Source of the DNA: Leishmania infantum JPCM5
Taxonomy: Eukaryota > Euglenozoa > Kinetoplastea > Trypanosomatida > Trypanosomatidae
Direction: 5' to 3'
Length of the DNA stretch: 64,000 nt
Assembly: GCF_000002875.2 (NCBI RefSeq)
Contig: NC_009412.2
Coordinates: 385,001-449,000, forward strand
This document shows, one piece after another, positions 53,808-64,000 of the stretch. A program made the position numbers and the translations under genes. The notes under the pieces were generated by a model, which saw only the letters and a program-made list of their open reading frames with translations, did not search any database and had not been told where the DNA came from. Position 1 is the first letter of the stretch. Each line of letters starts with the position of its first letter.

Positions 53808-54329
53808 GACCTCCCCGCAAAACGGATTGGCGCATACGATGCACGACAACGGAGAGGTGAGGACGTTGCACGAGGCGCGTGACGCAAGGAAGGCGGACTC
53901 GAAGTACAGCGCTTATTCGTGGACGCATCGTCGGCACAAGTGCTTGTGTCTCGACCATACAACGCGGCCCTCACTCCCCACCACACACGGGTCACTGCAA
54001 CTTTTTTCTTTTCCTTTGTATGTCGTCATTCACATTCCCAGTCTAAGGGGCGGATGTATGAACCGGAACGAAGAACGCCAGCGCTGGACAGCTGTTATGC
54101 GACAGGGCAAAGAGGTTCTCCAAGGGCTGAACACAGGTATGTGTCTGGGTGAGTGGGCCATGAGTGTGTCTCCTTATGTATGTTCGGCTTGTATGGCAAA
54201 CACGCACTCGTGGCGCACCCATCGACCCGAACCCTCTCCCGCGTTTTTACACCTTTTTTTTTTGCTTGCGGCTCCATGCTCCTGACACGACGGTGGCCCG
54301 TCGCGTGCATCTCTCCCGTTCAGAGTGTC

Positions 54330-54950
54330 GGTGGCCATTGTGACATGGTGTACAACGACGAGGTGGTCGTGACTGCAAAGCCAGCCATGCCAGAGGCGCC
54401 GACGCTAAGTGCATGGACGGCGGATCTGGTCGCCGGCCTCAGACGCCAGGCCGCCATCCCCCGAAACCGCGCCACATGCTGAGACAAGAGGTTCTTGGCA
54501 GCAACGGTCCCACATCAAAAGAGCGCGGATGCTGAGCTTGCAAGACGACAGGCGACCATGCTCCCCTGGCTCCGCACGGGCACGCGCCCGCACTTTGGAT
54601 CGCTGCAGCGGCGGGTGGCTGTCAGCGACCACCATGGGGGGCGAGGATGGCGTGCTGCCTGCTGTTCTGCTAGCACCGCAGTACTCCCCCCCTCCACCGC
54701 CGGAGCCTCTGCCCCGAAACAGGGCCCGGGGCCGCGGCCCCGCTTCGGATCAAGGCACGCAATCCGGCCCGGTCGGTGTGGCTGCTGATCGCGCAGCACG
54801 CATGCGAGGCAGAGGGACGAGGCAAGGGCAAGAGGAGCCCGTGAGGCGCACGGCCCGGCTTGACGGCAGGAAGGCTCGGAGTTACTCGTGGTGCAGCACG
54901 AATAGGAAAAGTGTGTTTGCATGTGCGGAGTTGTTGGCATGTTGGTGGCA
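54330..54950. repeat. Possible degenerate SIDER-like retroposon
   Basis: This GC-rich block is embedded in pyrimidine-rich spacer, with frames broken on both strands and a general resemblance in composition to the intact retroposon copies (proline/arginine-rich translations, GGGCCCGGG-type core near 54720). No extended base match to copies A and B could be shown by eye. It is placed downstream of ETF alpha, where a 3' UTR element would be expected. Confidence 0.35.
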
Positions 54951-56310
54951 GAGCGGCTACGTCGCCGAGAAAACTGTGTTTCTCCGAAGGAGATGCCCCA
55001 TGATTTCGCAAAGAAAAAGATGTGAGGTGGCGCGCAACCTGTGAGTGAAAGGCATGCTGTCTACGCATCGCCGGCTTCCCCAACTGCTTCCCTTTCGTTG
55101 TGTGCCCCCCAGCGCGCACACGCCCCTTGCATGCGTATTATCACGCGCATCGGCCCTTCGTGTGTGTGTGTGTGTTGTTGCTCAATTTGTTTTCTGTTTT
55201 TTTTCCTCTCTTTTCCGAGTGGGACCTCCATCTGCGTCCCTTTTCTTTTTTTTTTGTATGCTTCTGCCTTTGTGCCCTTCTTGACGCGTCTTTGTTGCCG
55301 TGGCGGAGAAACAGCCGAACACGCCGGGAGGTGTGTTCGGGACGCTACAGACAGCCAAAGAAAAAAAAGCAACCAAGGTAGGCAAGACTGGAGGAAGGGA
55401 AAGGAGGAAAGAGAAGAGGAGTGGGGAGGGGAAACCTTAGAAAAAGGGCGAGCCCGCCACCGCGGGCGTGTCGGCATGAGGGGTCATGTGTGTGGGTGGG
55501 TGCGGGGGGGGGGTCTTTCACGGGCACGGACGCAACGGTTTCTCTCTCTCTTTGTCTTTTGTTGTTGCGTTCTAATGGCTCTCCTTCCGTGCTGTTCTCC
55601 GCATACAGGGCGCACGCACGCACAAACGCATATGCGTAAGTACATGTGTACGTGCATGTGTGTGTGTGATTTTGCTTGCTTTTTTTTCGAAGTATGGCGT
55701 CTCTCTCTCATTCTCGTCGGCACATTTCGTTGTGGCGGTTCCTCTTTTGTGTTTACCTGTGCTGTTGTGCATGTCTATGTCTCTTCATCTGTCGCTGCCT
55801 TTCTCTGCGAGTGACCCTCTCGTTTTTCGTTTTTATTTGCGCGTCTCTGTGCGTGGCTGTGGGCGTCCTTGTGTTGCGCGTCTTCGCGATTTCGTCTCCC
55901 TTCTCATCAACCATGGCATCACAGCAGGCACGCAACGCCCACCAACAGAACAACGGCTGAAAAAAGAGGCCCAACCGGAAAGGCGAGTAAGAGGAGTCTC
56001 GCCAGAAGCCGACGTATCGCAGCTCTAGCGAGTACTTCATGAGCGCGTCAATTCTCAAAGAGTCTCACAAACGCCGCCACGAACGGACTCAAGACCTCCT
56101 CCTACCGTTTGTTCTCACAACACACACCTTTGCTGCACCGCCATCTCCCCCCCCCCCAACACACACATACACACAACCTTCCCTGCCTTTTTCAAGACAC
56201 GCCCACCCAACCCACGCCACGCACATGTTTCGGGAGTGCCACAGGAACGTTAAAGGTGAACACGAGTAAGTCTGATCTCTGCCGCCTTGAAATTCCACGC
56301 AACCACCACC

Positions 56311-56346
56311 CGCTTCCCTCGCCTCGTGCACTTCCCGCCCTCTTAG
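56311..56346 (+). promoter_or_regulatory. Probable trans-splice acceptor for the acyl-CoA synthetase gene
   Basis: A C/T tract ends in TAG at 56344-56346, 50 bases ahead of the start codon. Confidence 0.5.
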
Positions 56347-56395
56347 CATTCGCCTCTCTGCTCTCCCTCTTGATGAAAAAAAAACGACCCGCGCC

Positions 56396-58654
56396 ATGTT
56401 CCGCGCCTTTACATCCCCGATTCTCGCCAAAGTACCCTACNTTACATCCCCGATTCTCGCCAAAGTACCCTACGCCACCCTGTTTGAGTACAACCATGTC
56501 CTCAAGAAGGTGTTTGAGGCACAGCCGTCAAAGGTGGCGCTGAGATGTGAGCTGCCGGGGATGCCCGAGATGCAGTTCACGTACGGGCAGCTGCAGCGCG
56601 ATGTAGTGGCCATGGCGGGCGCGATGGTTCGGCGCAAAGAGGCGGTGGCGCAGGCGCGCGGCGAGACTTCGCTGGGCTGGCTGCAGCCAAGCAAGCCGGC
56701 GCACGTGCGCAGCGTGTTCGCGCAAGGCGAGCGGACACCGAGCTGCGACTACATTAAGGACACAGGCTTCTACACGACGTCCGTGTTGTGCGGCCCGGGG
56801 TACACGTATGTTGTGTCGCTGCTGGCGAGCTGGTCGCTGAACCAGCTGGTGACACCGATGTCCGTGTCTCAGCGGTACAAGGACGAGCTGATGTACGTGC
56901 TCGAGCACAGCGGCAGCCGCAGCATTGTGGGCGACACGAAGCTGCTGAAGGAGAAGTTACCTGCCGAGTACGAGGAGCTGTACGTTCGCGCTGAGGCGGG
57001 CATCGACAAAATCCCGCGACGTGCGCCGAGGGAGCCGCGGCTGCACAACGACTCCGACGTTACCTCCAACACGTTCCTCGTCGACACCGTCTACGACGCC
57101 GCTCTTCTTGTTCGCGACATCACAGCAAAGCGTGATATTAAGGGGACCGCCACGCTGCAGGCGGAGTGGCTACCGCCCGCGGAGAGCGCCTGTTCACCGA
57201 TGCTGAGCGCCGAGGATGTCGTGAAGCGTCTCGACGACGAGAAGGCCGCCGCCAAGGCTCGCGAGCTGGATCGGCAAGCGGAGATCGCGCAGCAGGAACA
57301 TCTCCGCCGGAACCGAGCGCCAACGGAGGCCATGGGAGGCGCTGATCCTGCGGGGAACGACGGAGACGGTGAGAGCCTCTTCTGCTTTGACTCGGCGCAC
57401 CTTGATGAGCTGAATCGCGTTTACCAGCGCTGGTACGCCATGCCGTCGGCGCGCCCGACCAAGTACGATGACTGCCTCATGCTGTACACCTCCGGCACGA
57501 CGGCAAAGCCGAAGGGCGTCGTGCATACCCACGCCAGCGTGGCCAACATGGTGAAAGTACTGCAGGATGCGTGGCAGTGGAGAGATACGGACAGCATTCT
57601 TCACGTCTTGCCCTGGCACCATGTACACGGCCTTGTAAACATCCTCCTGTGCGCCCTCGCCTCGAATGCGCGTTGCGTAGTTACCACCTTCGACGACGCT
57701 GCGCGGGTGGCACATCGACTAGAGCAGGGCGACATCACGCTCTTCATGGCGGTGCCCACTGTCTACGTGAAGCTCAGTGATGCTGTGCAGCGCAAGTTCA
57801 GCCCCATTGAGAAGACCGGATTCCGAAAGGCTTGCATGGAATCTGTGCGCCTCATGGTCTGTGGCAGCGCGCCTCTGCCTGTGCCCACGCTCAACCAGTT
57901 CTGCGAGCTCTCGGGTCACACGCTGCTAGAGCGCTACGGCATGACGGAGATCGGCATGGCCCTCAGTCAGCCGCTTCACCCCATCGCCGACCGGCACCCC
58001 GGAACCGTAGGCTCGCCGTTGCCGACGGTGAAGACGTACGTGCACCAGCCGGAGACGGCGGAGGCGATGGAGCAGGCGTCGGCAAAGGAGGCGGAGTACG
58101 ACGAGGTGGGCAGCCTGGGCATCGCGTCGGAGTCGCTGTTCGACCGCTACTGGAACAGTGCGACAGCGACGAAGAAGGAGGTGCGGACGAACGGGGCAGG
58201 GATGCGGTTCTTCGACACGGGCGACACCGTTGGCGTGCGGCTGCCCGCGGGAAAGTCTGCTGTGTATACAATTCTGGGGCGGTCGAGCGTGGACATCATC
58301 AAGTCGCGCGGGTACAAGCTCTCTGCGCTGGAGATCGAGGCGACGCTGCTTGCGCGCAACGACCTGTTTTACGAGATGGCTGTTGTTGGCGCCGCGGACG
58401 CTGTGCAGGGTGAGAGCGTTGTGGCGGTTGTCGCGATGCAGCCGGAGGCGGCGAGGGCGCGCGGGATCACGTTTGGCGAGGGCGCCGCGTGGCACGAGAC
58501 TGCAGCGGTGACGGAAGAACTGAAAAAGGTTGCCCTGCAGCTGCTGGCACCGTACAAGTGCCCGTCGCGGTACATTGTCGTGCCGGAGATCCCGCGCAAC
58601 GCGACGGGGAAGGTGAACAAGAAGGACCTGAAGAAGGCACTGAACCTTGCGTGA
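56396..58654 (+). CDS. AMP-binding acyl-CoA synthetase, ACSF3 (malonyl-CoA synthetase)-like
   Basis: 752 codons as assembled, about 741 if the duplicated 33 bases near the start are removed. The enzyme activates a carboxylic acid with ATP through an acyl-adenylate and transfers it to CoA. Landmarks: the ATP-binding loop LYTSGTTAKPKGVVHTH (about 363), LPWHHVHGL (about 403), LERYGMTEIGMALSQPL (about 510), DTGDTVGVRL (about 606), GRSSVDIIKSRGYKLSALEIE (about 628), and IPRNATGKVNKK with the catalytic lysine (about 731). The RYGMTEIGMALS and SVDIIKSRGYK blocks agree best with ACSF3, the mitochondrial malonyl-CoA synthetase. The N-terminus (MFRAFTSPILAKVPY) suits a mitochondrial presequence. It is longer than animal ACSF3 because of inserts, notably a charged one at about residues 230-330. 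Substrate choice is inferred from family likeness only. Confidence 0.92.
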   Translation: MFRAFTSPILAKVPYXTSPILAKVPYATLFEYNHVLKKVFEAQPSKVALRCELPGMPEMQFTYGQLQRDVVAMAGAMVRRKEAVAQARGETSLGWLQPSKPAHVRSVFAQGERTPSCDYIKDTGFYTTSVLCGPGYTYVVSLLASWSLNQLVTPMSVSQRYKDELMYVLEHSGSRSIVGDTKLLKEKLPAEYEELYVRAEAGIDKIPRRAPREPRLHNDSDVTSNTFLVDTVYDAALLVRDITAKRDIKGTATLQAEWLPPAESACSPMLSAEDVVKRLDDEKAAAKARELDRQAEIAQQEHLRRNRAPTEAMGGADPAGNDGDGESLFCFDSAHLDELNRVYQRWYAMPSARPTKYDDCLMLYTSGTTAKPKGVVHTHASVANMVKVLQDAWQWRDTDSILHVLPWHHVHGLVNILLCALASNARCVVTTFDDAARVAHRLEQGDITLFMAVPTVYVKLSDAVQRKFSPIEKTGFRKACMESVRLMVCGSAPLPVPTLNQFCELSGHTLLERYGMTEIGMALSQPLHPIADRHPGTVGSPLPTVKTYVHQPETAEAMEQASAKEAEYDEVGSLGIASESLFDRYWNSATATKKEVRTNGAGMRFFDTGDTVGVRLPAGKSAVYTILGRSSVDIIKSRGYKLSALEIEATLLARNDLFYEMAVVGAADAVQGESVVAVVAMQPEAARARGITFGEGAAWHETAAVTEELKKVALQLLAPYKCPSRYIVVPEIPRNATGKVNKKDLKKALNLA
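56409..56473 (+). repeat. 32-base direct duplication around a single N, assembly artefact
   Basis: The 32 bases at 56409-56440 are repeated exactly at 56442-56473 with one N between. This is what an unmerged contig overlap gives. It adds 33 bases, so the reading frame survives and the protein shows an 11-residue duplication that is probably not real. Confidence 0.9.
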
Positions 58655-60396
58655 GATGCTTTATGCTCCGCATGTGGAGAGTGTGAGCTGCGGGGAGCAA
58701 GAGATGGACCGTGCAATGCGCGCGACGGAGAGTCCCTCATGCTCTGCGTGTGTGAGGGCTCGTTGTGCTGTGAGGTCGGCGGCGCTGCTATGGTGCGCGT
58801 GTGCTCGTGGCCTTTTCCTGGTGGTCACCAGAGGAGGAGGCGGGGTGTTTACTGGGCTGATGCCTTGATGACAGCTGCAGTCCCACTTGTGCACTGATTC
58901 TCGTTTTTATTGTTTACCTTTTCCCAGCTCCACGCACCACCTCTCGCGCTTGTTGGCGAAGACCATGACGTGCTGAGCGGCCGTTTTTTACCACCATCGG
59001 TGTATGACGAGGATGTACGGGGGGCGCCACCCGGGAGAGGGCACGAGCGCCTACGTCTGAGCAGAAGGCGAGGAGAGTGTGTCTGCACATAGAGACACAA
59101 GCACACGCGCGCATGTGCATATACAAGACACTGCCCTTTCTCTCTCCCTCTCTTTTTTTTTGAGTATCAACACTCGAACGTTTTCTCTTTGTGTGCTCCT
59201 GCGGGTGCGCGGTCGATACTCATCGGAAAGGGAAGGGGAGAGGAGGGAGAGAGGAGGGAGGGAGAAGGGAGGAGGGCGGCGATGAAAAGACAGAGCGGCG
59301 TTTGGCGCCACGACGTTTGGGGTAATGTCTGTCCGCGTGCGTGAAGCCCCTCCTGGAAGCGGGTTCGTCTGACGAACTTGCGCTCTTGTGACTGGTTAGT
59401 GCGCCGAATCGCTGCCTGCAGCGACTACCATCGCTCCTGATACTTTTGTATCTCGGCACCTTGCCGACCTTGAGCCGCCATCCCGCAGCTCCGCTTCTCC
59501 CTCATGACTCCGGGCGAACCACTTCGATAGCCCGCCCCAGCGCATCTCGTGCACTCCGCTTCACATTCTCGTGGCTCTCGTTAGCCGCACAGCCGCTTCA
59601 CTCACCAACACATGTGCACACAGTTGTGGGCTGCACGTGTCCAAGAGTGGCTGAGCGGCAAGCATCCACAAAACAGGCGCACAGAAACGCATTCGTGAAG
59701 GAATGTCGGCGAGGGGAGACTTCGTTTTTTTTTCTGAGTGCGTACGTGTGCGTGTGCGTTTTGGAGCCCGAAAACTGAGCAGATCTTGCTGGCTGTCGGA
59801 GGCAAAGAGACGGCCACACCTCCTCCACAAAGAGCGGTTTGATGCCTCCTCCCTCCTCCTCCCCTCTCTGTCTCTGTCTCGCGCAGTGAGTCTATGCGTC
59901 TCGCGTTCTTTTGTTTGTTTTCCCCGCCCCGTTTCTTTTGCGCCACGTCGGTGCTCTCCCGTGGATCATTTATGAGGCCCTCTCTTCCTCCAATCTTCGA
60001 CTCCTCGCGCCCCAACCCCTTGTCGTCTTCCCACCTTGCCCTTCTCCTTATCGTCCGCGTGAGGCCTCCGGTCTGCTGAAGCGGGGCACTCCCAGGCGCA
60101 GGAGGGAGTTCTAGGTGTTTTGCGGTTGTGATAGGCCCTGGTGCGGCTTGGTAGGCGTTCTGTCCACCGTGCGCAGCAAGACACCAATACAAGCGGTTGT
60201 TCTCGAAGGATTCCCGCACCTTTCGCGGGATTTTGTTCCGCTGCCACCGTATTCTGTATCACATGATTACCGCTATGCGGCGCCACCCGACTTGCGCGGC
60301 CGAGCGCTTCGTATAGATGCTCCTGTATCCATACCGTATAATGAACCTAAACACGCACCCTCCAAGGTGCAGCGCAGAAAGATTTAGCCATTCTTT
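58655..60396 (+). other. Intergenic region after the synthetase
   Basis: No gene is supported. It contains purine-rich (59220-59285) and C/T-rich stretches. A short unbroken frame at 60115-60387 ends in a protein-like stretch (VSHDYRYAAPPDLRGRALRI) but contains no ATG and no clear start, so it is not called as a gene. Confidence 0.5.
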
Positions 60397-61650
60397 TTGG
60401 TAAGATTGATGCCGCCACCGGTGCAGCCGCATGAGTGCGAGAGGAAACCCTGTGACTCACCAGCAGGGTCATCACACCCGCGACGGCGGCGGCGATGCGG
60501 CGGCCGCTGCTGCTACTCTCCCCCGCTGGCCGTTTCTCGCACTCAGCAACTCATTGGTGGCATCATCGTCGGCGACAACGGTCTCGCTCATGGCAACCTC
60601 GCAGGCGGCGAAGCCGCCAACACCATCGATGGCAACAATGGTGGAAGCGACAGTACGAATCGAGCACTTCCGGCGGATAGCCCACAAAACCTCTACGCAC
60701 CGAACAATCTGCGTCGGCCTCTACAACCGCTGGATCGCCTCGTCGACCCTGTCGTCCGGTTCTTGCGGGTGAACAACCTCTACGCCTCCCACAGCGTCTT
60801 CCGCGACCTGCCGCACCCGAGAATGGCGCCACACGTGCACGGCCAGAGAGCGCATCGCATACGAAAGTTGATCGGCTAATTCACGTTCCTCTCCCAGAAC
60901 TCGGCAACGCAGGTGACCCAAGTGCGACTGCGGCTGCCACTTCCGAAAAAAAAAGCAGGCGTGATGGCTGGATGCACCGCAGCCGGCGCGGAAGGCGCGC
61001 TTCCTCCCTTCGCCACACAGACAAAATGGGGCACATCTTCTTCAAGCACCAGACGGCGCCGGTAGCGCAATGCTGGCATGCGCGGGCTGCAGAAAAGTGT
61101 TCCGCGCTGTTGCCGACAGCACGGACGCTGCCGAGCGCACCGCGTGCGAAACCGCTTTGCGTGTCGGGACGTTTTTTGTGCGAGGGAGGCTCTCTTCTCC
61201 GCCAGTTTGGAGGTGGCTCGATGGCGACATGGACGACAGCGGCGGCTGTGTCGCTCCCGGTACGCCTGGTTGACCGACTGTCATTGTGACCTGAGGAAAG
61301 TTGCAGCTCGTGGATGACCGTGTGCAGCGAGTGCACCGGCGCCGGCAACCGTGTGTGCATTCCTTCACCTCCCAGCTGACAATCGTACACCATATCATAC
61401 CAGACCGTGAGTCCGAGAAGTTTTTTTTTTTGATGCACCACCAGGGCGTGTGCTGGTGGGAGAGGGCGGTGCGTTGCAGGAGATGGCCGCCCCGCGGTAC
61501 ACAAACTTGTGAGCTGGAGAAGCGAGACGGCCACCGCCGAAGCTCTACGGGCATGTCCGCGCACGGCTGTCGGTCTCTCTCTTTGATACCTTGGCGAGCC
61601 TCCTTCACGGCACTAGTGCGGTGGCCCCGCCCTTGTCCGCTTCGCTGACT
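60397..61650. repeat. GC-rich degenerate block, possible retroposon or pseudogene remnant
   Basis: About 1.2 kb of GC-rich sequence with broken frames on both strands, unlike the spacers around it. Protein-like fragments occur on the + strand (for example LACAGCRKVFRAVADSTDA near 61070, which contains a Cys pair). It may be a decayed SIDER/DIRE element. No match to copies A and B was found by eye, and the borders are approximate. Confidence 0.3.
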
Positions 61651-62300
61651 CCACGCCTTTGCGCATGTCGTGTTCCTCTTCTCATGTGCATCCAGGCCCC
61701 AGCAAGTCGAGAGTCTCCCCACCCCCACCCCCTACTCGACAAGATACAGTGGGAATGTCGAGCAGTGCGCGCATGGTACGCAGCGCAGAAAATTAAGCTG
61801 CTCATCTGCGTGCCTTTGTGTCTGTGCGTAGGTCATCCCATGTGCAGCACAAGGCGTCACAATTCCTGGCTGGCAGGTGGGCGTTTCAAGCGGCACCTCT
61901 CGTGTCTTTCAGGTATTGCTCCTCAATCCTAGAGAAGTGCGGGATGTGTTCGCGCCCCTCTCCGCGCCCTGTCTCTGTCTTCGCTACCTGTCTCCACGCC
62001 TACAATCAAGTTCCTGGCCTTCTCTTCGTCCTTGCCTTGTGCGTTGTCGGGTATCCGCTCTTGCCCCATCGCAGTCTCGCTCGTTGCCGTAGACGTGTTC
62101 CCGCTTCTTCCTGTCGTTGTCCGTTACGCCCCACATTATCTCGGCCACACACACATCCAGCTCAACCGGCTGCTTGCTGCGCCTGAAGGACTCGTTTGTA
62201 GGCAATCGCGTACACGCTGCAGCTCACGACCCATCGGTGCTGTCTCCCTCGTCGAAAGCCACTTTCGCTCTCCCCTCCCACGCCCAAGAGAAGATTTCGG
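61651..62300 (+). other. 5' flank of the V-ATPase subunit gene
   Basis: C/T-rich spacer with no gene. A likely acceptor AG lies at about 62286-62287, after a C/T tract directly before the start. Confidence 0.5.
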
Positions 62301-62906
62301 ATGCCTGTATTCGGCACAAAGATGCTCGGCGCTGGCTGCATGCTGGCGGTGGCTGGCGCGGCCGTTGCCTACGGCGTCGATCCAGCGAACATGGATGCCT
62401 GCATAGCTGTCATGTACCCGCAGTGTGCCGGTTTCTTTGGCGCCATGGGTGCGGCCGCCGCCCTCGTCTTTGCCAACCTGGGCTCTGCCTACGGCGCGGC
62501 CAAGTCTGGCGTCGGCGTCGCCTACCTCGGCCTCACTTCCCCTGAGAAGATTATGCGCGGCATCGTACCGGTTGTCATGGCCGGTATCCTCGGCATATAC
62601 GGCCTTATTATTGCCGTCATCATCAACAATAACATCCACACGGAGGACACCAGCTATTCCTCCTACGCGGGCTTTCTCCACCTCGGCGCCGGTGTTGCGG
62701 CTGGGCTCGCGGCCCTCGGCGCCGGTCTCTCCATCGGCGTCGTCGGGGACACCGCGGCGCGTGCGTATGGTAAGCAGGACCAAATCTTCGTGGCGATGGT
62801 GCTCATGCTGATCTTTTCCGAGGCGTTGGGTCTCTACGGGCTTATCATTGCGCTGCTGATGAACAACCAGGCGAACCGCTACACCAATCTGTGCAGCGCT
62901 TCGTAA
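62301..62906 (+). CDS. V-type ATPase proteolipid subunit c
   Basis: 201 residues. This subunit forms the rotating membrane ring of the vacuolar proton pump, which acidifies acidocalcisomes, endosomes and lysosomes. After an N-terminal extension of about 40 residues with one extra hydrophobic stretch (MLGAGCMLAVAGAAVAYGV), four helices follow: about 42-66 (…AAALVFANLGSAYGAAKSG), 81-107 (IVPVVMAGILGIYGLIIAVI), 117-142 (FLHLGAGVAAGLAALGAGLS) and 157-185. The essential proton-carrying glutamate is present in the last helix (FSEALGLYGLIIALLM). This position marks it as subunit c rather than c'', despite the extra N-terminal segment. A shorter start at residue 8 is possible. Typical subunit c is about 160 residues. 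Confidence 0.95.
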   Translation: MPVFGTKMLGAGCMLAVAGAAVAYGVDPANMDACIAVMYPQCAGFFGAMGAAAALVFANLGSAYGAAKSGVGVAYLGLTSPEKIMRGIVPVVMAGILGIYGLIIAVIINNNIHTEDTSYSSYAGFLHLGAGVAAGLAALGAGLSIGVVGDTAARAYGKQDQIFVAMVLMLIFSEALGLYGLIIALLMNNQANRYTNLCSAS

Positions 62907-64000
62907 AGCGCGAAAGGCACGCACGCAAAAAGAAAACGCGGCAGCGCGTTGTGCCCCACGTAGCAGGGCGAGACCGAAGAGCCGTCATCACCAGGGATGC
63001 GCAGCGTTGGGTACCGGGTGGTCTGCGCGGTAGCGTGGCAGCGAAGGGTTGCACGGTAGTGAGAAGACGTCTGTGTTTTTGGCTGCCACGCCGCTGTGCT
63101 TGCGGCGCACAAAGTACCTGCTCCCTCTCCCACTCTCTCTCGCCACGTGTCCTCGCGCGTTTGCGCGTCCGCGTGCGTGTGCGCAGTCGTGCATCTGAGT
63201 TGCCGGCCGAGCTAGCGAATGGGTTACAGGCCGTCGGTGCTCTGAGATGCGCTCATGTTGTTTGCACTACATGTGCTGTGTTGCAGCTCCCCATCTCGCC
63301 GCCACCTACACTCCACTTCGCCTTGCCGACGCGCGTTTTGCGCGTGCGCGGTTTGGCTGATGTTTCGTGTTTTCGCTGGTTTCTTCGTTCTCTTCCCGTA
63401 AACCTGTTGCCGTGGCCCATCTGGCCGGTGCACCGGCCAGTCCGTTGCCCTCATCTGTGTGTGTGTGTGTGTTTGTGTCTTCATCGACACACGTGTTTGC
63501 GGTGGAGCTAACGGGAAGGCGTGCTGAGGGTTACGTTGTGACCCATGCGCGCCAGACGCAGGTGTTTGAGGGATGTTCTGGTGCTTCGGTGATTATTTTT
63601 TTTTTTTTGGGGGGGGGGGTTCATCTTCATTTGTCACTGCGTTGTTTGGCGATGTGGACGGTGATAACGATAGAAGCATTCCCGTGACTAGGTGTGTGCC
63701 GTTGTTTTGTGCCACCCTATCAAGCTGTGAAGTACCCACACCACCACCACCACCACACCCTCCACTCTCGAAAGACAACGAAAGACAAGGAAGCGGAAAC
63801 CAAACAGAAAAAAATAAGCTGATGCTCAGCGGGTAGTCTGTGATCGACTGCTCAAATGGTACAGCTCAATGACAAGCTCTGCTGCCAGAGCCCGATAATG
63901 CACAGAACGCTGCATCCTCTAGCCGATGTCTTCGACTAAAACGGTGCCCAGCACGTGGAACTGCACGGGGCAGGTTCTGTGTCATTTGAGCGCTGCACGG
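62907..64000 (+). other. Intergenic region at the right edge
   Basis: No gene is supported. A T13 run joined directly to a G11 run lies at 63596-63619, and a CCA-repeat stretch at about 63738-63756. If another gene follows, it starts beyond the window. Confidence 0.55.
63596..63619. repeat. T13-G11 homopolymer junction
   Basis: Thirteen T are followed immediately by eleven G. It is a clear low-complexity element and may be length-variable or affected by sequencing error. Confidence 0.85.

Larger units (their letters stand above)
53808..56395 (+). other. Intergenic region with possible decayed SIDER
   Basis: No gene is supported. The part from about 54330 to 54950 is GC-rich and unlike the T/C-rich remainder; see the separate repeat entry. 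There is a G10 run at 55504-55513. The segment 56311-56346 is a C/T tract ending in TAG, the likely splice acceptor of the next gene. Confidence 0.55.

Noticed and set aside
55041..55814. 257-codon + strand frame
   Set aside because: Made of Cys/Phe/Leu-rich translation of T-rich spacer and TG tracts.
60397..60879. 160-codon + strand frame
   Set aside because: Composition is Arg/Pro/His-rich without a domain, in a block with several equally open frames; better treated as part of a degenerate block.
1..64000. tRNA, rRNA and CRISPR features
   Set aside because: No tRNA-type box pair, conserved rRNA segment or regularly spaced direct repeats were seen. A small RNA gene could still be missed by eye.

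Overview
The window looks like nuclear DNA of a trypanosomatid protist, most likely Leishmania or a close leishmaniine. The evidence is consistent. All convincing genes are intronless, GC-rich in third positions and on the + strand, so this is one stretch of a polycistronic transcription unit with no strand switch. Genes are separated by long intergenic regions rich in polypyrimidine tracts, (TG/CA)n microsatellites and homopolymers. AG dinucleotides follow such tracts ahead of most starts, as expected for spliced-leader trans-splicing. The families fit too: amastin-like surface proteins, mitochondrial proteins without clear homologues, and a SIDER-type retroposon. No bacterial-style operons, CRISPR arrays, rRNA or tRNA genes were seen. 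The species cannot be fixed from the sequence.

Layout. 1-2277: 3' part of a coiled-coil/proline-rich protein. 3304-5313: leucine-rich-repeat-like protein running into an ambiguous-base run (5266-5274). About 6300-9120: no intact gene, but broken coding-like texture. 10559-11776: hypothetical protein. 14037-18680: 1547-residue, probably mitochondrial protein with a repeated FExALYG motif. 20453-22621: mitochondrial protein with HMG-box-like segments. 25736-28366: ATP-grasp ligase with a coiled-coil tail. 30712-31320: gluconokinase. 31625-32164: retroposon copy A. 33196-35742: ubiquitin-like/UBR-box protein. 36848-38737: CFAP52-type ciliary WD40 protein. 41569-42333: amastin-like protein. 43063-43602: retroposon copy B, inverted. 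45322-46881: double amastin-like protein. 46882-52829: about 6 kb without a gene. 52830-53807: electron transfer flavoprotein alpha subunit. 56396-58654: ACSF3-like acyl/malonyl-CoA synthetase, with a small assembly artefact near its start. 62301-62906: V-ATPase proteolipid subunit c.

The genes do not form one pathway, as is usual in these transcription units. Three have recognisable metabolic or transport roles: sugar acid phosphorylation, mitochondrial electron transfer from acyl-CoA oxidation, and (malonyl/acyl)-CoA activation; the V-ATPase subunit adds proton pumping. Others concern the flagellum (CFAP52), the surface (amastins) and ubiquitin signalling.

The most notable structural feature is a pair of apparently identical 540-bp retroposon copies in inverted orientation. 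They flank about 10.9 kb carrying the UBR, CFAP52 and amastin-like genes, the geometry that in Leishmania can seed linear gene amplification.
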